Below, piece by piece: positions 1 through 5,813 of a stretch of 5,813 nt of DNA (the stretch's first letter is position 1; the number at the start of each line of letters is the position of its first letter). Below the pieces are notes generated by a model. It was not told where the DNA came from and ran no database searches. It was given only the letters and a program-made list of their open reading frames with translations. The stretch covers positions 1 through 5,813 of the forward strand of contig JAIYBO010000027.1 of assembly GCA_027488495.1 (NCBI GenBank), read 5' to 3'. Position numbers and translations under genes: made by a program. This stretch comes from Bacteroidota bacterium. GTDB lineage: Bacteria > Bacteroidota > Bacteroidia > NS11-12g > UBA955.

Positions 1-977
1 CCAATAAGTTGCCACAGCTGGTAGAGGGGCTTCGCAAAACCATCGAAGAATGTGGGGGTGAGGTGAGGTTTAATACCAAAGTAGAGGGGTTTGTTGTTGC
101 GAATGATGTGATTGAGGCATTGAAATTGAATGGCGGCGTTACCGAAAAGGTGGAACATGTTGTGTTGGCAACGGGTCATTCGGCGAGAGATGTGTTTGAG
201 TTGCTGTTGGCGGCGGGAATTGATATCGAGGCAAAACCTTTTGCCATTGGCGTTCGGTTGGAACATCCGCAAACAATCATCGATCAGATTCAATATAAGT
301 GTGAGGTGAGGGGCGATTATTTGCCACCTTCATCTTATAGTTTGGTGGAACAAATCCAAGGGCGTGGTGTATTTTCATTTTGCATGTGTCCGGGAGGAAT
401 CATCGCCCCGGCGGCAACGGCGGATGGAGAGGTGGTTGTGAATGGATGGAGTCCGAGTAAGCGAAATGGGAAGTTTGCGAATTCAGGATTTGTGGTATCT
501 GTGGATGACAGGGATTTTGCAGGTTTTGAAAAGGCGGGTGAGTTGCGTGCCTTGAGGTATCAGCAGCATTGGGAGCAGATGGCATATGCTGCCACGGGGA
601 GTTTGAGTGCACCTGCACAACGAATGGAAGATTTTATACAGGGGAGGGTGAGCGTTGATTTGCCAGAGAATAGTTATTTGCCTGGGTTGGTGAGTACGAA
701 CATCAATGAGGTGTTATCGCCTGTAATACATCAAAGGATTAGGGAGTCGTTGATTGTGTTGGGCAAAAAGATGCGGTCTTTTCGGAGTAACGATGGCATA
801 TTGGTGGGGGTTGAATCACGGACGAGTTCTCCAGTAAGGATCCCGAGATTGACAGACACTTTGCAACACACAAGGCTGAGGAATTTGTACCCTTGTGGTG
901 AGGGGGCTGGATATGCGGGTGGGATTATGAGTGCGGCTTTGGATGGTATGCGGGTGGCTCAAGCGGTTGCGGGTTGA
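1..977 (+). CDS. COG2509-type FAD-dependent dehydrogenase, 3' part (5' end outside window)
   Basis: The reading frame is open from base 3 to the TGA at 975-977 (324 residues). The TTG at base 9 is probably not the start, because the frame runs in from upstream with Asn-Lys and members of this family are usually over 500 residues long; the N-terminal FAD-binding GxGxxG fold must lie outside the window. Visible family hallmarks are ATGHSARD (bases 168-191), FAIGVRLEHP (about 240-269), CMCPGG (381-398) followed by a VVNGWS segment, and a C-terminal GEGAGYAGG (897-923) followed by SAALDGM, which matches the conserved C-terminal FAD-contacting segment. These place it among the NAD(P)/FAD-dependent oxidoreductases related to the HI0933 group. 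The physiological substrate is not known for the family and cannot be deduced here. It is probably cytosolic, since no membrane segment is seen. The frame shows no interruption. It is followed by a 280-base gap and is unlikely to be cotranscribed with the next gene. The family call is strong, the function open. Confidence 0.9.
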   Translation, partial: NKLPQLVEGLRKTIEECGGEVRFNTKVEGFVVANDVIEALKLNGGVTEKVEHVVLATGHSARDVFELLLAAGIDIEAKPFAIGVRLEHPQTIIDQIQYKCEVRGDYLPPSSYSLVEQIQGRGVFSFCMCPGGIIAPAATADGEVVVNGWSPSKRNGKFANSGFVVSVDDRDFAGFEKAGELRALRYQQHWEQMAYAATGSLSAPAQRMEDFIQGRVSVDLPENSYLPGLVSTNINEVLSPVIHQRIRESLIVLGKKMRSFRSNDGILVGVESRTSSPVRIPRLTDTLQHTRLRNLYPCGEGAGYAGGIMSAALDGMRVAQAVAG

Positions 978-1008
978 TGCTGGTGAACTGAAAAAATATT
1001 TTCATCAG

Positions 1009-1036
1009 TTTTTACTAAAGTTTTTTTTAGTAAAAA
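1009..1036 (+). terminator. possible transcription terminator (11-bp perfect inverted repeat)
   Basis: Bases 1009-1019 (TTTTTACTAAA) are perfectly complementary to 1026-1036, with a 6-base loop GTTTTT. The repeat begins 31 bases after the dehydrogenase stop codon. The stem has only one G-C pair, so it is weak, but its 5' A-rich and 3' T-rich surroundings (six A at 991-996, ATTTTGG at 1039-1045) resemble the AT-rich terminators common in low-GC bacteria. The symmetry means it could act on either strand or could instead bind a protein. Confidence 0.45.
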
Positions 1037-1040
1037 TCAT

Positions 1041-1070
1041 TTTGGCTACAAAAAGTCATTATTTAATTTG
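1041..1070 (+). promoter_or_regulatory. candidate Bacteroidota-type promoter (TTTG-N18-TTAATTTG)
   Basis: TTTG at 1041-1044 is followed after 18 bases by TTAATTTG at 1063-1070, a 7 of 8 match to the Bacteroidota -7 element TAnnTTTG with suitable spacing to the -33 TTTG. It would start transcription near base 1077 and give the large secreted-protein gene a leader of about 180 bases. The region is so AT-rich that a match of this quality can occur by chance. Confidence 0.3.
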
Positions 1071-1073
1071 CTT

Positions 1074-1103
1074 TTTGCGGGATTTTACTATTGAATATTG
1101 TTG
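1074..1103 (+). promoter_or_regulatory. second candidate Bacteroidota-type promoter (TTTG-N18-TATTGTTG)
   Basis: TTTG at 1074-1077 and TATTGTTG at 1096-1103 are 18 bases apart. The second element matches TAnnTTTG at 7 of 8 positions and keeps the TA pair, which the candidate at 1041-1070 does not. Transcription would begin near base 1110 and leave a leader of about 150 bases. It is an alternative to, or tandem with, the other candidate. A weaker third match (TAGTTTTT, 1111-1118) lies just downstream. Confidence 0.3.
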
Positions 1104-1154
1104 TAAATTATAGTTTTTTGGTATTGTATTTTTAATGTAAAAATGTCAATGTTT

Positions 1155-1181
1155 TCAGTGTTTCGAGCCTGTTAGCACTGA
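1155..1181 (+). other. stem-loop in the putative 5' leader
   Basis: TCAGTGTT (1155-1162) can pair with AGCACTGA (1174-1181), an 8-bp stem with one G-T pair and an 11-base loop. It lies about 75 bases before the start codon and is clearly more GC-rich than the surrounding spacer. It is not followed by a T run, so it is not an obvious terminator. It may be a leader RNA structure or an operator. No known riboswitch or T-box motif was recognised. Confidence 0.3.
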
Positions 1182-1257
1182 TATTGCAGTCTGTTTTGAT
1201 CGTTGACAAAGTGATTGAAATAAAAGCGAAAAAAATTATAAAATATAAACCAATACC

Positions 1258-1353
1258 ATGTTAAAAAATTACAAAAAAACAAATGCCTCGGGTTTGCTAA
1301 AATCCTTGGTTTCATTGTTGGTTTTGGGATCTAGTTGGTTGGGCTTACAAGCT
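1258..1353 (+). other. Sec signal peptide of the surface protein (residues 1-32)
   Basis: A basic N-region (K3, K6, K7, K15) precedes a hydrophobic stretch LVSLLVLGSSWLGL (residues 17-30). The likely cleavage is LQA|Q after Ala32, a classic small-residue site. There is no lipobox cysteine, so this is not a lipoprotein. The mature protein would start at Gln33. Confidence 0.88.
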
Positions 1354-4300
1354 CAATTATCGGGGTCTTACACCATCAATCCGGGGGCGGCGGCATCGTC
1401 TACGAATTTTACTTCGCTTGCAAGTTTTGTAACGTCGCTGAACACGAATGGGGTTTCGGGAAAGGTGACAGCAACATTTCAAGCAAACGAAACCAGTACT
1501 GCCAACATTACCTTTGGGGTTATTAAAGGGGTTTCGTCAACCAACACCGTAAACATTGATGGGAAGGGATTCAAATTCAGTAGTTCTGTTGCCTACATCA
1601 TGGGTTCAACCACCACGTCTGCAAGTAACTCAGAAGTGATTCGTTTCACTGGTACTGATTATGTGAACATTTCTAATTTGGTGGTAGAAAATACCAATTC
1701 AGCTGTGAATAGCCGGATTGTTCGTTTCGAATCAAGTACTACAGATGCTTGTACTTACATCAATTTGGATGCTTGTACCTTTCAGTTTTCCGCAATTGCT
1801 TCAGGAACCACTGCTGGTGGTGCCTATGTGGTTTATGGTAACTCCGCAACCAGTATTTTTACCTATCCTACCTATGTAGTTGCGCAAAATACCGTGGTCA
1901 GTAATTGTTTGATGCGTACAACCAATAGTAACTCTCCTGGTCCTACTTATGGTATCTTGGATTGTGGTTCTTCTTCTTATTTTAGCTCAACTGCCAACAA
2001 CAATACATTCAAAGGAAATACCATTCAGAATTTCTATTACTACGGGATCTATTTGAACTATGTGAATGGAGAGACTGTAGAAGGAAATGATATTTCTCGT
2101 GCCAATGCGACTTCTAATAATGCATACTCTTATTTGTACGGTATGTATTCTTATTATTCTTACGGTATTCAAATGGTAAAAAACCGAATCCATGATCTTC
2201 CGTATGCAGGAGCCAGTGGCACCGCCGGGTCAAGTTATATTTATGGTATTTATACCTATTACAATCGTCCGTCAACAGCACGTTCTTCGTTTGTAGATAA
2301 CAACATCATTGAAAACTGTCTGTCTTATTACTATTTCTACGGAATCTATTCTTACTACTCATATAACCACAGTGTTTCTAACAACAAAGTGCGTTTCAAC
2401 TCTAATTATTCCTATTATTTCTATGGTATTTATTCTTATTTCGATCAATTGGTGAAGTTGAATTCAAACCAGATAGATACCAACAGCAACAACGGCTATT
2501 ATTTCTATGGTTTGGAAATTGGATACACAACTGGAAATAATGAATGTTCAGACAACAAAATTCGTTTTAATAAAAACAACAACAGTAGTTCCGGCTATGG
2601 CTTATATGGCATAGATCTTTATAATTACTCAGGCAACGCAAATTGGAAAATTGAACGTAACTTGATTTGGAAGAACGAAGCATTGGGTTATACCTACAGT
2701 TCTTTTTATGGGATGTTTATTTACTATTACGTTTCGGCAGACGTGAGTTCAAACATGGTTGTTGACAATGCCATGAACGGATACGATTACTGTATTTATT
2801 TCTATAATCCTTCTACCTCTTATCCATTGCGTTTTTACCAGAACACCATCTACATGGATAACTCACGTTCAAATTATTACTACCGCGATCACAATGGATT
2901 TTATGGTGGTAACTATGGTTCAACATCTTTGATTGGTAACATTATCATGTTGACCAATTCTTACTCTTGTTCTCAGATGTATATTTATGGTTCTTCAACG
3001 GGTTTGACAATAGACGATAACTCGTATTTCGATACAAATAATCTAGACAATTTCTGGTACAATCCCAATGGTTCAGGATCGAATTTCTCTGGATGGATGG
3101 GGACGAATTTGCCAGGCAAGGGAGAGAAAAATCAAAACCACAGATTTAAAGACATCGCAAAAATCGATTACCGCTCTCAAGTTTTTGAAAACCAAAACAA
3201 TGTCAAAGAAACTACTTGGGTATTGAATGATGTTACAAAAGCGGCGCGTAATAAAGTGAAGAACGATCGTGGAGCTGTAGAGAATTTCATGGACGCAGAG
3301 GTTACGAAATCTGATTTTTCGGTTCCATCTTCGGTTTGTGCGGGTTGGGAATCAACCAATGTGAATTTGTATGTAAAAAATAATTTCATCGATACCATTT
3401 ATGGTTTCAATGTGTCTTACAGCATCAACGGTAAAGTGACTACCCAGTTGGTGACTGATAAGATTTTGGCTGGTGCAACGCAAAAAATCACATTCAATGT
3501 GCCTATGTCATTGACAATTGCGGGACCTACAACAATCAAAATTTACTTGGATATCCCAGATGATAATACCAAAAATGATTCATTGACATTCACGACCAAC
3601 GTGAAACCAGCTCCAGGCGGAGGGTTTTATGAATTCTCAACCAAAACTACCACGCCAAATACTGCTGTATACCAACGTGGCCGTCCTTACGATGTAACCG
3701 TTTTGAATCAGCCCGTGATTTATGATGTAGTTGCACCAAGGATTTACAGCAACAGTACTTATGGTACTTCTTTGCCGAACAATTGGTATGCCACAGTTCA
3801 AGCATATACCCAGGCGGGTAAAGCCATTACTGGTGCTACTTTGACTGCGCCAAGTGGATCAACCAATATGGAAGTGCAATTCAAAACAGCTGATGCGACT
3901 CTTGAAGATAGTTTCGTGACAGTGATATTGAAGGTTACAGACAACAACAATGGTTGCGATACATTCATCAAACGTAAAGTGTTGATTTATCCTTCAATCA
4001 ACGCCGACTTCAAAGTGCCATCAAGAATTTGTAACGGTGATGCGGTTTTGTTTGAAAATCTTTCAAAGGTTAATTCTGGTGGAATGGAATTCTTCTGGAA
4101 TTTCGGAACTGGTAACGCCGCTGATACTTCAAATGCCCCCGAACCAGTATTCCAATATAGTGGTGCAGGTAAATACAAAGTGACATTAACCGCGAAAACA
4201 GTTCCATTGGGATTTGTATTCACCAAAACGATTGATGTAGATGTGAATGCAATTCCAAAGGTTGCGTTTGACAAAGCGAATGCGTGTTTGGGTCAAGATT

Positions 4301-5775
4301 TGGTGTTCACCAATAAAACCAACCCGTTGACCGCTAAAATGACCTGGGATTTCGGAAACGGAGCAACTGCAAGCACTACTGATGCCAAATACAAGTATGG
4401 CAAAGCGGGTACTTACAACGTAACGTTGAGCGCAGATTTGAATGGTTGTGTTGCCAAAGTGACTCAAAAAGTATATCAATTCGAAAAGCCAGTAGCTAAG
4501 TTTGCTTTGACTTCGGGCACTTGTGATAATGACGAGTTTGTTTTTGAAAATCAGTCTACCATTGGTAGTGGTTTGATGGGTACATTGTGGAACTTTGATG
4601 ACAACGGCAGCGTAAGTACTGATGTGAATCCAACTTATTCATTCTCAAAGGCAGGTAAGAAAAATGTAAAATTGATTGCTTCTTCTGAATTTGGTTGCAC
4701 GGATTCAATGATTAAAATCGTTGAAGTGCGTGAGTCACCCAAAACTGGATTTACCAACACCCCAGCGTGTTCTTTGACTCCAACAGTATTCACTAACACA
4801 ACTGCTGATGTTGCAGGTGCAGTGGCTAATTATGCTTGGAATTTCGGAGATGGAACTAACAGCAACACAAAATCACCTTCACACTCATGGAGCAATTTGG
4901 GTCCAAAGAAAGTAACCTTGCTCGTTACTTTGGATAATGGTTGTAAATCTGAGGTTTCCAAAAACTTAAGTGTGTTAACACAGCCCAAAGCGAGTTTTGT
5001 AGCTGCGGATGTTTGTGCTGGCGATCAAGTGATTTTTGCTAACAATACGACTTGGCCCCAAGGTGATATTAGCTACAATTGGGATTTTGGGGATAATACC
5101 TATTCTACCAGTAGCGACCCATCAAAGTTGTATAACATCGTTCAAACAACGAGTTACAACGTAACGTTATATGCATACATTGCTGGCGGTTGCGCAGATT
5201 CAATCACTCAGCGTGTGACGATCAACGAAGCGCCCCGTACTTGCGATTTCCAATCAGCCCCAGATTATGCTCACAGTTTCTATGGTATTCGCGTTGAGCC
5301 TGTAAATGCGTCTGGTGTTGCTGGTGGACAGAACAACGTAGATTACACCTGGATTTTTGCAACAGGTGGTACTTTGAAGTCGAAAGACGTAAATGCAGCT
5401 GTAAGCTATGACCTTCAGTTTGATGGCGAATATGAGGTTACCATGAAAGCAGTTGTACGTCAGACCGGTTGCGAATGTTCAAAAACCAAAAAGGTTTTGA
5501 TGAACCGTGCGGCAGTGAAGGATTTGCAAGAAGTGGGTGTAGCGGTATATCCCAACCCAACTGCAGGTGACATCAAAGTGGCTACCTCTGAAACCTTTGG
5601 CGCAAACATCACAGTGAATGTGATGAGCATTGAAGGTAAGATGGTGAGCAGCAGAACAGTTGCAAACGAAGGAGTGATGAACTTGAACACAGATGGCTTG
5701 AGCAACGGAGTGTACTTGGTACAAGTAACTTCAGGTAGCAAGCAAGTGACCAAGAAAGTTACGGTTCAGAAGTAA
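1258..5775 (+). CDS. giant T9SS-secreted surface protein: Tyr-rich parallel beta-helix, Ig-like and PKD domains, type A sorting domain
   Basis: This intact 1505-residue protein ends in TAA. ATG 1258 is well fixed: an in-frame TAA lies at 1246-1248, a signal peptide follows directly, and the next in-frame Met is residue 115. There is no Shine-Dalgarno sequence; the upstream bases are A-rich, as is usual in Bacteroidota. Domain order: signal peptide (1-32), N-terminal SYTINPG...TNFTSL segment (about 36-75), parallel beta-helix (about 127-592), DRGAVE motif (670-675), CARDB-like (about 685-784), unassigned Ig-like (about 785-912), five PKD domains (914-1323), a degenerate sixth (about 1326-1413), and the T9SS type A domain (1426-1505). 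Sec export followed by T9SS passage and surface anchoring or release is the expected route. No catalytic triad or metal site was recognised, so adhesion, surface-layer or matrix function is an inference; a polysaccharide-acting beta-helix enzyme cannot be excluded. It appears to be transcribed alone, with no partner gene visible. The frame is uninterrupted despite the repeats. Confidence 0.93.
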   Translation: MLKNYKKTNASGLLKSLVSLLVLGSSWLGLQAQLSGSYTINPGAAASSTNFTSLASFVTSLNTNGVSGKVTATFQANETSTANITFGVIKGVSSTNTVNIDGKGFKFSSSVAYIMGSTTTSASNSEVIRFTGTDYVNISNLVVENTNSAVNSRIVRFESSTTDACTYINLDACTFQFSAIASGTTAGGAYVVYGNSATSIFTYPTYVVAQNTVVSNCLMRTTNSNSPGPTYGILDCGSSSYFSSTANNNTFKGNTIQNFYYYGIYLNYVNGETVEGNDISRANATSNNAYSYLYGMYSYYSYGIQMVKNRIHDLPYAGASGTAGSSYIYGIYTYYNRPSTARSSFVDNNIIENCLSYYYFYGIYSYYSYNHSVSNNKVRFNSNYSYYFYGIYSYFDQLVKLNSNQIDTNSNNGYYFYGLEIGYTTGNNECSDNKIRFNKNNNSSSGYGLYGIDLYNYSGNANWKIERNLIWKNEALGYTYSSFYGMFIYYYVSADVSSNMVVDNAMNGYDYCIYFYNPSTSYPLRFYQNTIYMDNSRSNYYYRDHNGFYGGNYGSTSLIGNIIMLTNSYSCSQMYIYGSSTGLTIDDNSYFDTNNLDNFWYNPNGSGSNFSGWMGTNLPGKGEKNQNHRFKDIAKIDYRSQVFENQNNVKETTWVLNDVTKAARNKVKNDRGAVENFMDAEVTKSDFSVPSSVCAGWESTNVNLYVKNNFIDTIYGFNVSYSINGKVTTQLVTDKILAGATQKITFNVPMSLTIAGPTTIKIYLDIPDDNTKNDSLTFTTNVKPAPGGGFYEFSTKTTTPNTAVYQRGRPYDVTVLNQPVIYDVVAPRIYSNSTYGTSLPNNWYATVQAYTQAGKAITGATLTAPSGSTNMEVQFKTADATLEDSFVTVILKVTDNNNGCDTFIKRKVLIYPSINADFKVPSRICNGDAVLFENLSKVNSGGMEFFWNFGTGNAADTSNAPEPVFQYSGAGKYKVTLTAKTVPLGFVFTKTIDVDVNAIPKVAFDKANACLGQDLVFTNKTNPLTAKMTWDFGNGATASTTDAKYKYGKAGTYNVTLSADLNGCVAKVTQKVYQFEKPVAKFALTSGTCDNDEFVFENQSTIGSGLMGTLWNFDDNGSVSTDVNPTYSFSKAGKKNVKLIASSEFGCTDSMIKIVEVRESPKTGFTNTPACSLTPTVFTNTTADVAGAVANYAWNFGDGTNSNTKSPSHSWSNLGPKKVTLLVTLDNGCKSEVSKNLSVLTQPKASFVAADVCAGDQVIFANNTTWPQGDISYNWDFGDNTYSTSSDPSKLYNIVQTTSYNVTLYAYIAGGCADSITQRVTINEAPRTCDFQSAPDYAHSFYGIRVEPVNASGVAGGQNNVDYTWIFATGGTLKSKDVNAAVSYDLQFDGEYEVTMKAVVRQTGCECSKTKKVLMNRAAVKDLQEVGVAVYPNPTAGDIKVATSETFGANITVNVMSIEGKMVSSRTVANEGVMNLNTDGLSNGVYLVQVTSGSKQVTKKVTVQK
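2032..2952 (+). repeat. tyrosine-rich YGIY core of the beta-helix
   Basis: By hand count residues 259-565 contain 58 Tyr in 307 residues, about 19 percent. The motif (Y/F)-Y-G-(I/M/L) recurs with its Gly at 263, 295, 330, 362, 390, 418, 451 and 485, and a degenerate copy at C512. Coils with Gly at 362, 390 and 418 are exactly 28 residues apart and share YYFYG. On a solenoid, these positions would stack into aromatic ladders on one face. Outside this stretch the protein is not tyrosine-rich. Confidence 0.85.
2413..2511 (+). repeat. exact 15-base direct repeat 84 bases apart
   Basis: TATTATTTCTATGGT occurs at 2413-2427 and 2497-2511, both in frame and encoding YYFYG. The 84-base step equals one 28-residue coil. 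The related copy at about 2329-2343 encodes the same residues with different codons (tactatttctacgga). The pattern suggests coil duplication of different ages, or strong selection on the motif. Confidence 0.8.
3310..3609 (+). other. CARDB-like beta-sandwich domain (residues about 685-784)
   Basis: The segment begins SDFSVPSSVCAG, continues with NVNLYVKN and a GFNVSYSING strand, then LAGATQKITF, and ends in DNTKNDSLTF. This order of features (opening cysteine, N-x-V-x-N strand, 'tG.tq.itf' turn, D-D-N-x-x-N-D-S end) fits CARDB-type cell-adhesion domains often found in Bacteroidota secreted proteins. Assignment is by pattern only. Confidence 0.55.
3610..3993 (+). other. unassigned Ig-like/beta-sandwich domain (residues about 785-912)
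   Basis: The stretch starts after PAPGGG and ends with a NNNGCDTFIKRKVLIYP strand before the first PKD domain. The ending (K-V-T-D-x-N-G-C-x-x-x-x-x-x-x-V) is of the kind seen in bacterial Ig-fold repeats. No specific family was recognised. Confidence 0.45.
3997..5226 (+). repeat. array of five PKD domains
   Basis: Five units of about 75-83 residues: 914-996, 1001-1075, 1078-1157, 1161-1239 and 1243-1323. Each has the PKD W-x-F-x-x-x core: WNFGTG (947), WDFGNG (1030), WNFDDN (1111), WNFGDG (1194) and WDFGDN (1275), followed by a Y/W-x-x-x-G-x-x-x-V-x-L strand. PKD arrays usually act as extended, rigid spacers or protein/carbohydrate contact modules on the cell surface. Units 2-5 each carry one Cys near the first strand and a second in a G-C turn, which suggests one disulfide per domain. 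Confidence 0.87.
5233..5496 (+). other. sixth, degenerate PKD-like domain (residues about 1326-1413)
   Basis: It begins PRTCDF and has YTWIFATG (1363-1370) at the place of the WxFGDG core, then a D-G-E-Y-E-V-T-M strand and a GCEC turn (C1405, C1407). It is longer than the five upstream units by an insert around residues 1340-1358. The core acidic Gly-Asp-Gly is lost, so a calcium- or loop-related role of that motif is probably lost too. It bridges the array to the sorting domain. Confidence 0.6.
5533..5772 (+). other. T9SS type A C-terminal sorting domain (residues about 1426-1505)
   Basis: VAVYPNPTAGD (1428-1438) is the hallmark opening of the Por-secretion-tail family, followed by a VNVMSIEGKMV strand, then LNTDGLSNGVYLVQV and the basic end KQVTKKVTVQK. 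The length, about 80 residues, and the position at the extreme C-terminus are as expected. The domain is recognised by the T9SS outer-membrane machinery and, in the studied systems, removed by the PorU sortase, which may attach the protein to A-LPS. Confidence 0.93.
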
Positions 5776-5813
5776 TTGATATTTTCCATAAGTAGAAAAA
5801 AGAGGGGTTGCCA
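5776..5813. other. short noncoding tail, no feature seen
   Basis: The 38 bases after the stop codon contain a short A run and AGAGGGGTTG but no inverted repeat. No terminator or start of another gene can be supported. Confidence 0.6.

Larger units (their letters stand above)
1636..3033 (+). repeat. right-handed parallel beta-helix (PbH1-like coils)
   Basis: Residues about 127-592 repeat a pattern of N-x-[IV] in which an Asn recurs once per coil: N254, N277, N309, N348, N376, N404, N433, N468, N499, N529, N561 and N588, with less regular earlier coils near N140 and N216. Spacing is 23-39 residues, centred on about 30. Buried Asn ladders of this sort are typical of PbH1 repeats. Most coils also carry a preceding Y-G-[IM]-Y strand. 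The helix is followed by a segment ending in DRGAVE (bases 3265-3282), which resembles the DIGAxE closing motif seen after many Bacteroidota beta-helices. Confidence 0.85.

Noticed and set aside
9..11. TTG as the start of the dehydrogenase gene
   Set aside because: The frame is open to the window edge, the family N-terminal FAD-binding fold would be missing, and no ribosome-binding or promoter context can be seen.
993..1002. Palindrome AAAATATTTT
   Set aside because: A 10-base A/T-only palindrome is expected by chance in this spacer and has no loop or partner.
931..1113. 60-codon plus-strand open frame overlapping the end of the dehydrogenase gene
   Set aside because: It starts inside the dehydrogenase coding sequence in another frame and runs through the possible terminator and both promoter candidates. 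Its translation in the spacer is what AT-rich noncoding DNA gives (F, L, I, K, Y), with no recognisable domain.
1203..1208. TTGACA resembling a sigma-70 -35 box
   Set aside because: No -10-like hexamer lies at 16-18 bases; the nearest (TTATAA, 1236-1241) is 27 bases away. Bacteroidota primary sigma factors use a different consensus.
2290..2520. Spaced similar sequences suggesting a CRISPR array
   Set aside because: The repeats are in frame, encode beta-helix coils, vary in spacing and diverge by synonymous and nonsynonymous changes. There are no identical 25-40-base repeats.
5460..5753. 97-codon minus-strand open frame
   Set aside because: It lies entirely opposite the T9SS sorting domain, which is strongly supported on the plus strand. 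The other minus-strand frames opposite the two genes (400-618, 1987-2193, 3177-3398, 3987-4274, 4186-4479) fail for the same reason.

Overview
The window looks like chromosomal DNA of a member of the Bacteroidota. The main evidence is the C-terminus of the large gene, which carries a type IX secretion system (T9SS) type A sorting domain, a signal essentially confined to this phylum. Supporting signs are an A-rich start region with no Shine-Dalgarno sequence, TTTG/TAnnTTTG-like promoter elements, and a secreted protein that combines a parallel beta-helix with PKD domains. The sequence alone does not identify family or genus.

Layout: bases 1-977 hold the 3' part of a plus-strand gene for a COG2509-type FAD-dependent dehydrogenase; its N-terminal part lies outside the window. 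Bases 978-1257 are a 280-base AT-rich intergenic stretch. It contains a perfect 11-bp inverted repeat (possible terminator), two overlapping-quality promoter candidates of the Bacteroidota type, and a second, GC-richer stem-loop that would lie in the 5' leader of the next gene. Bases 1258-5775 are one intact 1505-residue gene for a very large secreted protein. Bases 5776-5813 are a short noncoding tail with nothing recognisable.

The large protein reads in this order: signal peptide (residues 1-32); an N-terminal segment typical of Bacteroidota secreted beta-helix proteins; a right-handed parallel beta-helix of about a dozen or more coils (about 127-592), with a strikingly tyrosine-rich core; a closing DRGAVE-type motif (670-675); a CARDB-like domain (about 685-784); an unassigned Ig-like domain (about 785-912); five PKD domains plus a sixth degenerate PKD-like domain (about 914-1413); and the T9SS sorting domain (about 1426-1505). 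Such a protein would be exported by Sec, passed through the outer membrane by the T9SS and attached to the cell surface or released. An adhesin or surface-matrix role is the most economical guess. No catalytic site was recognised.

The two genes share a strand but are separated by a possible terminator and their own promoter region, and nothing links their functions. I see no mobile element, CRISPR array, RNA gene or multi-gene system. The most unusual element is the tyrosine-rich YGIY-repeat beta-helix, which is a distinctive variant of a known fold and not an unknown system.
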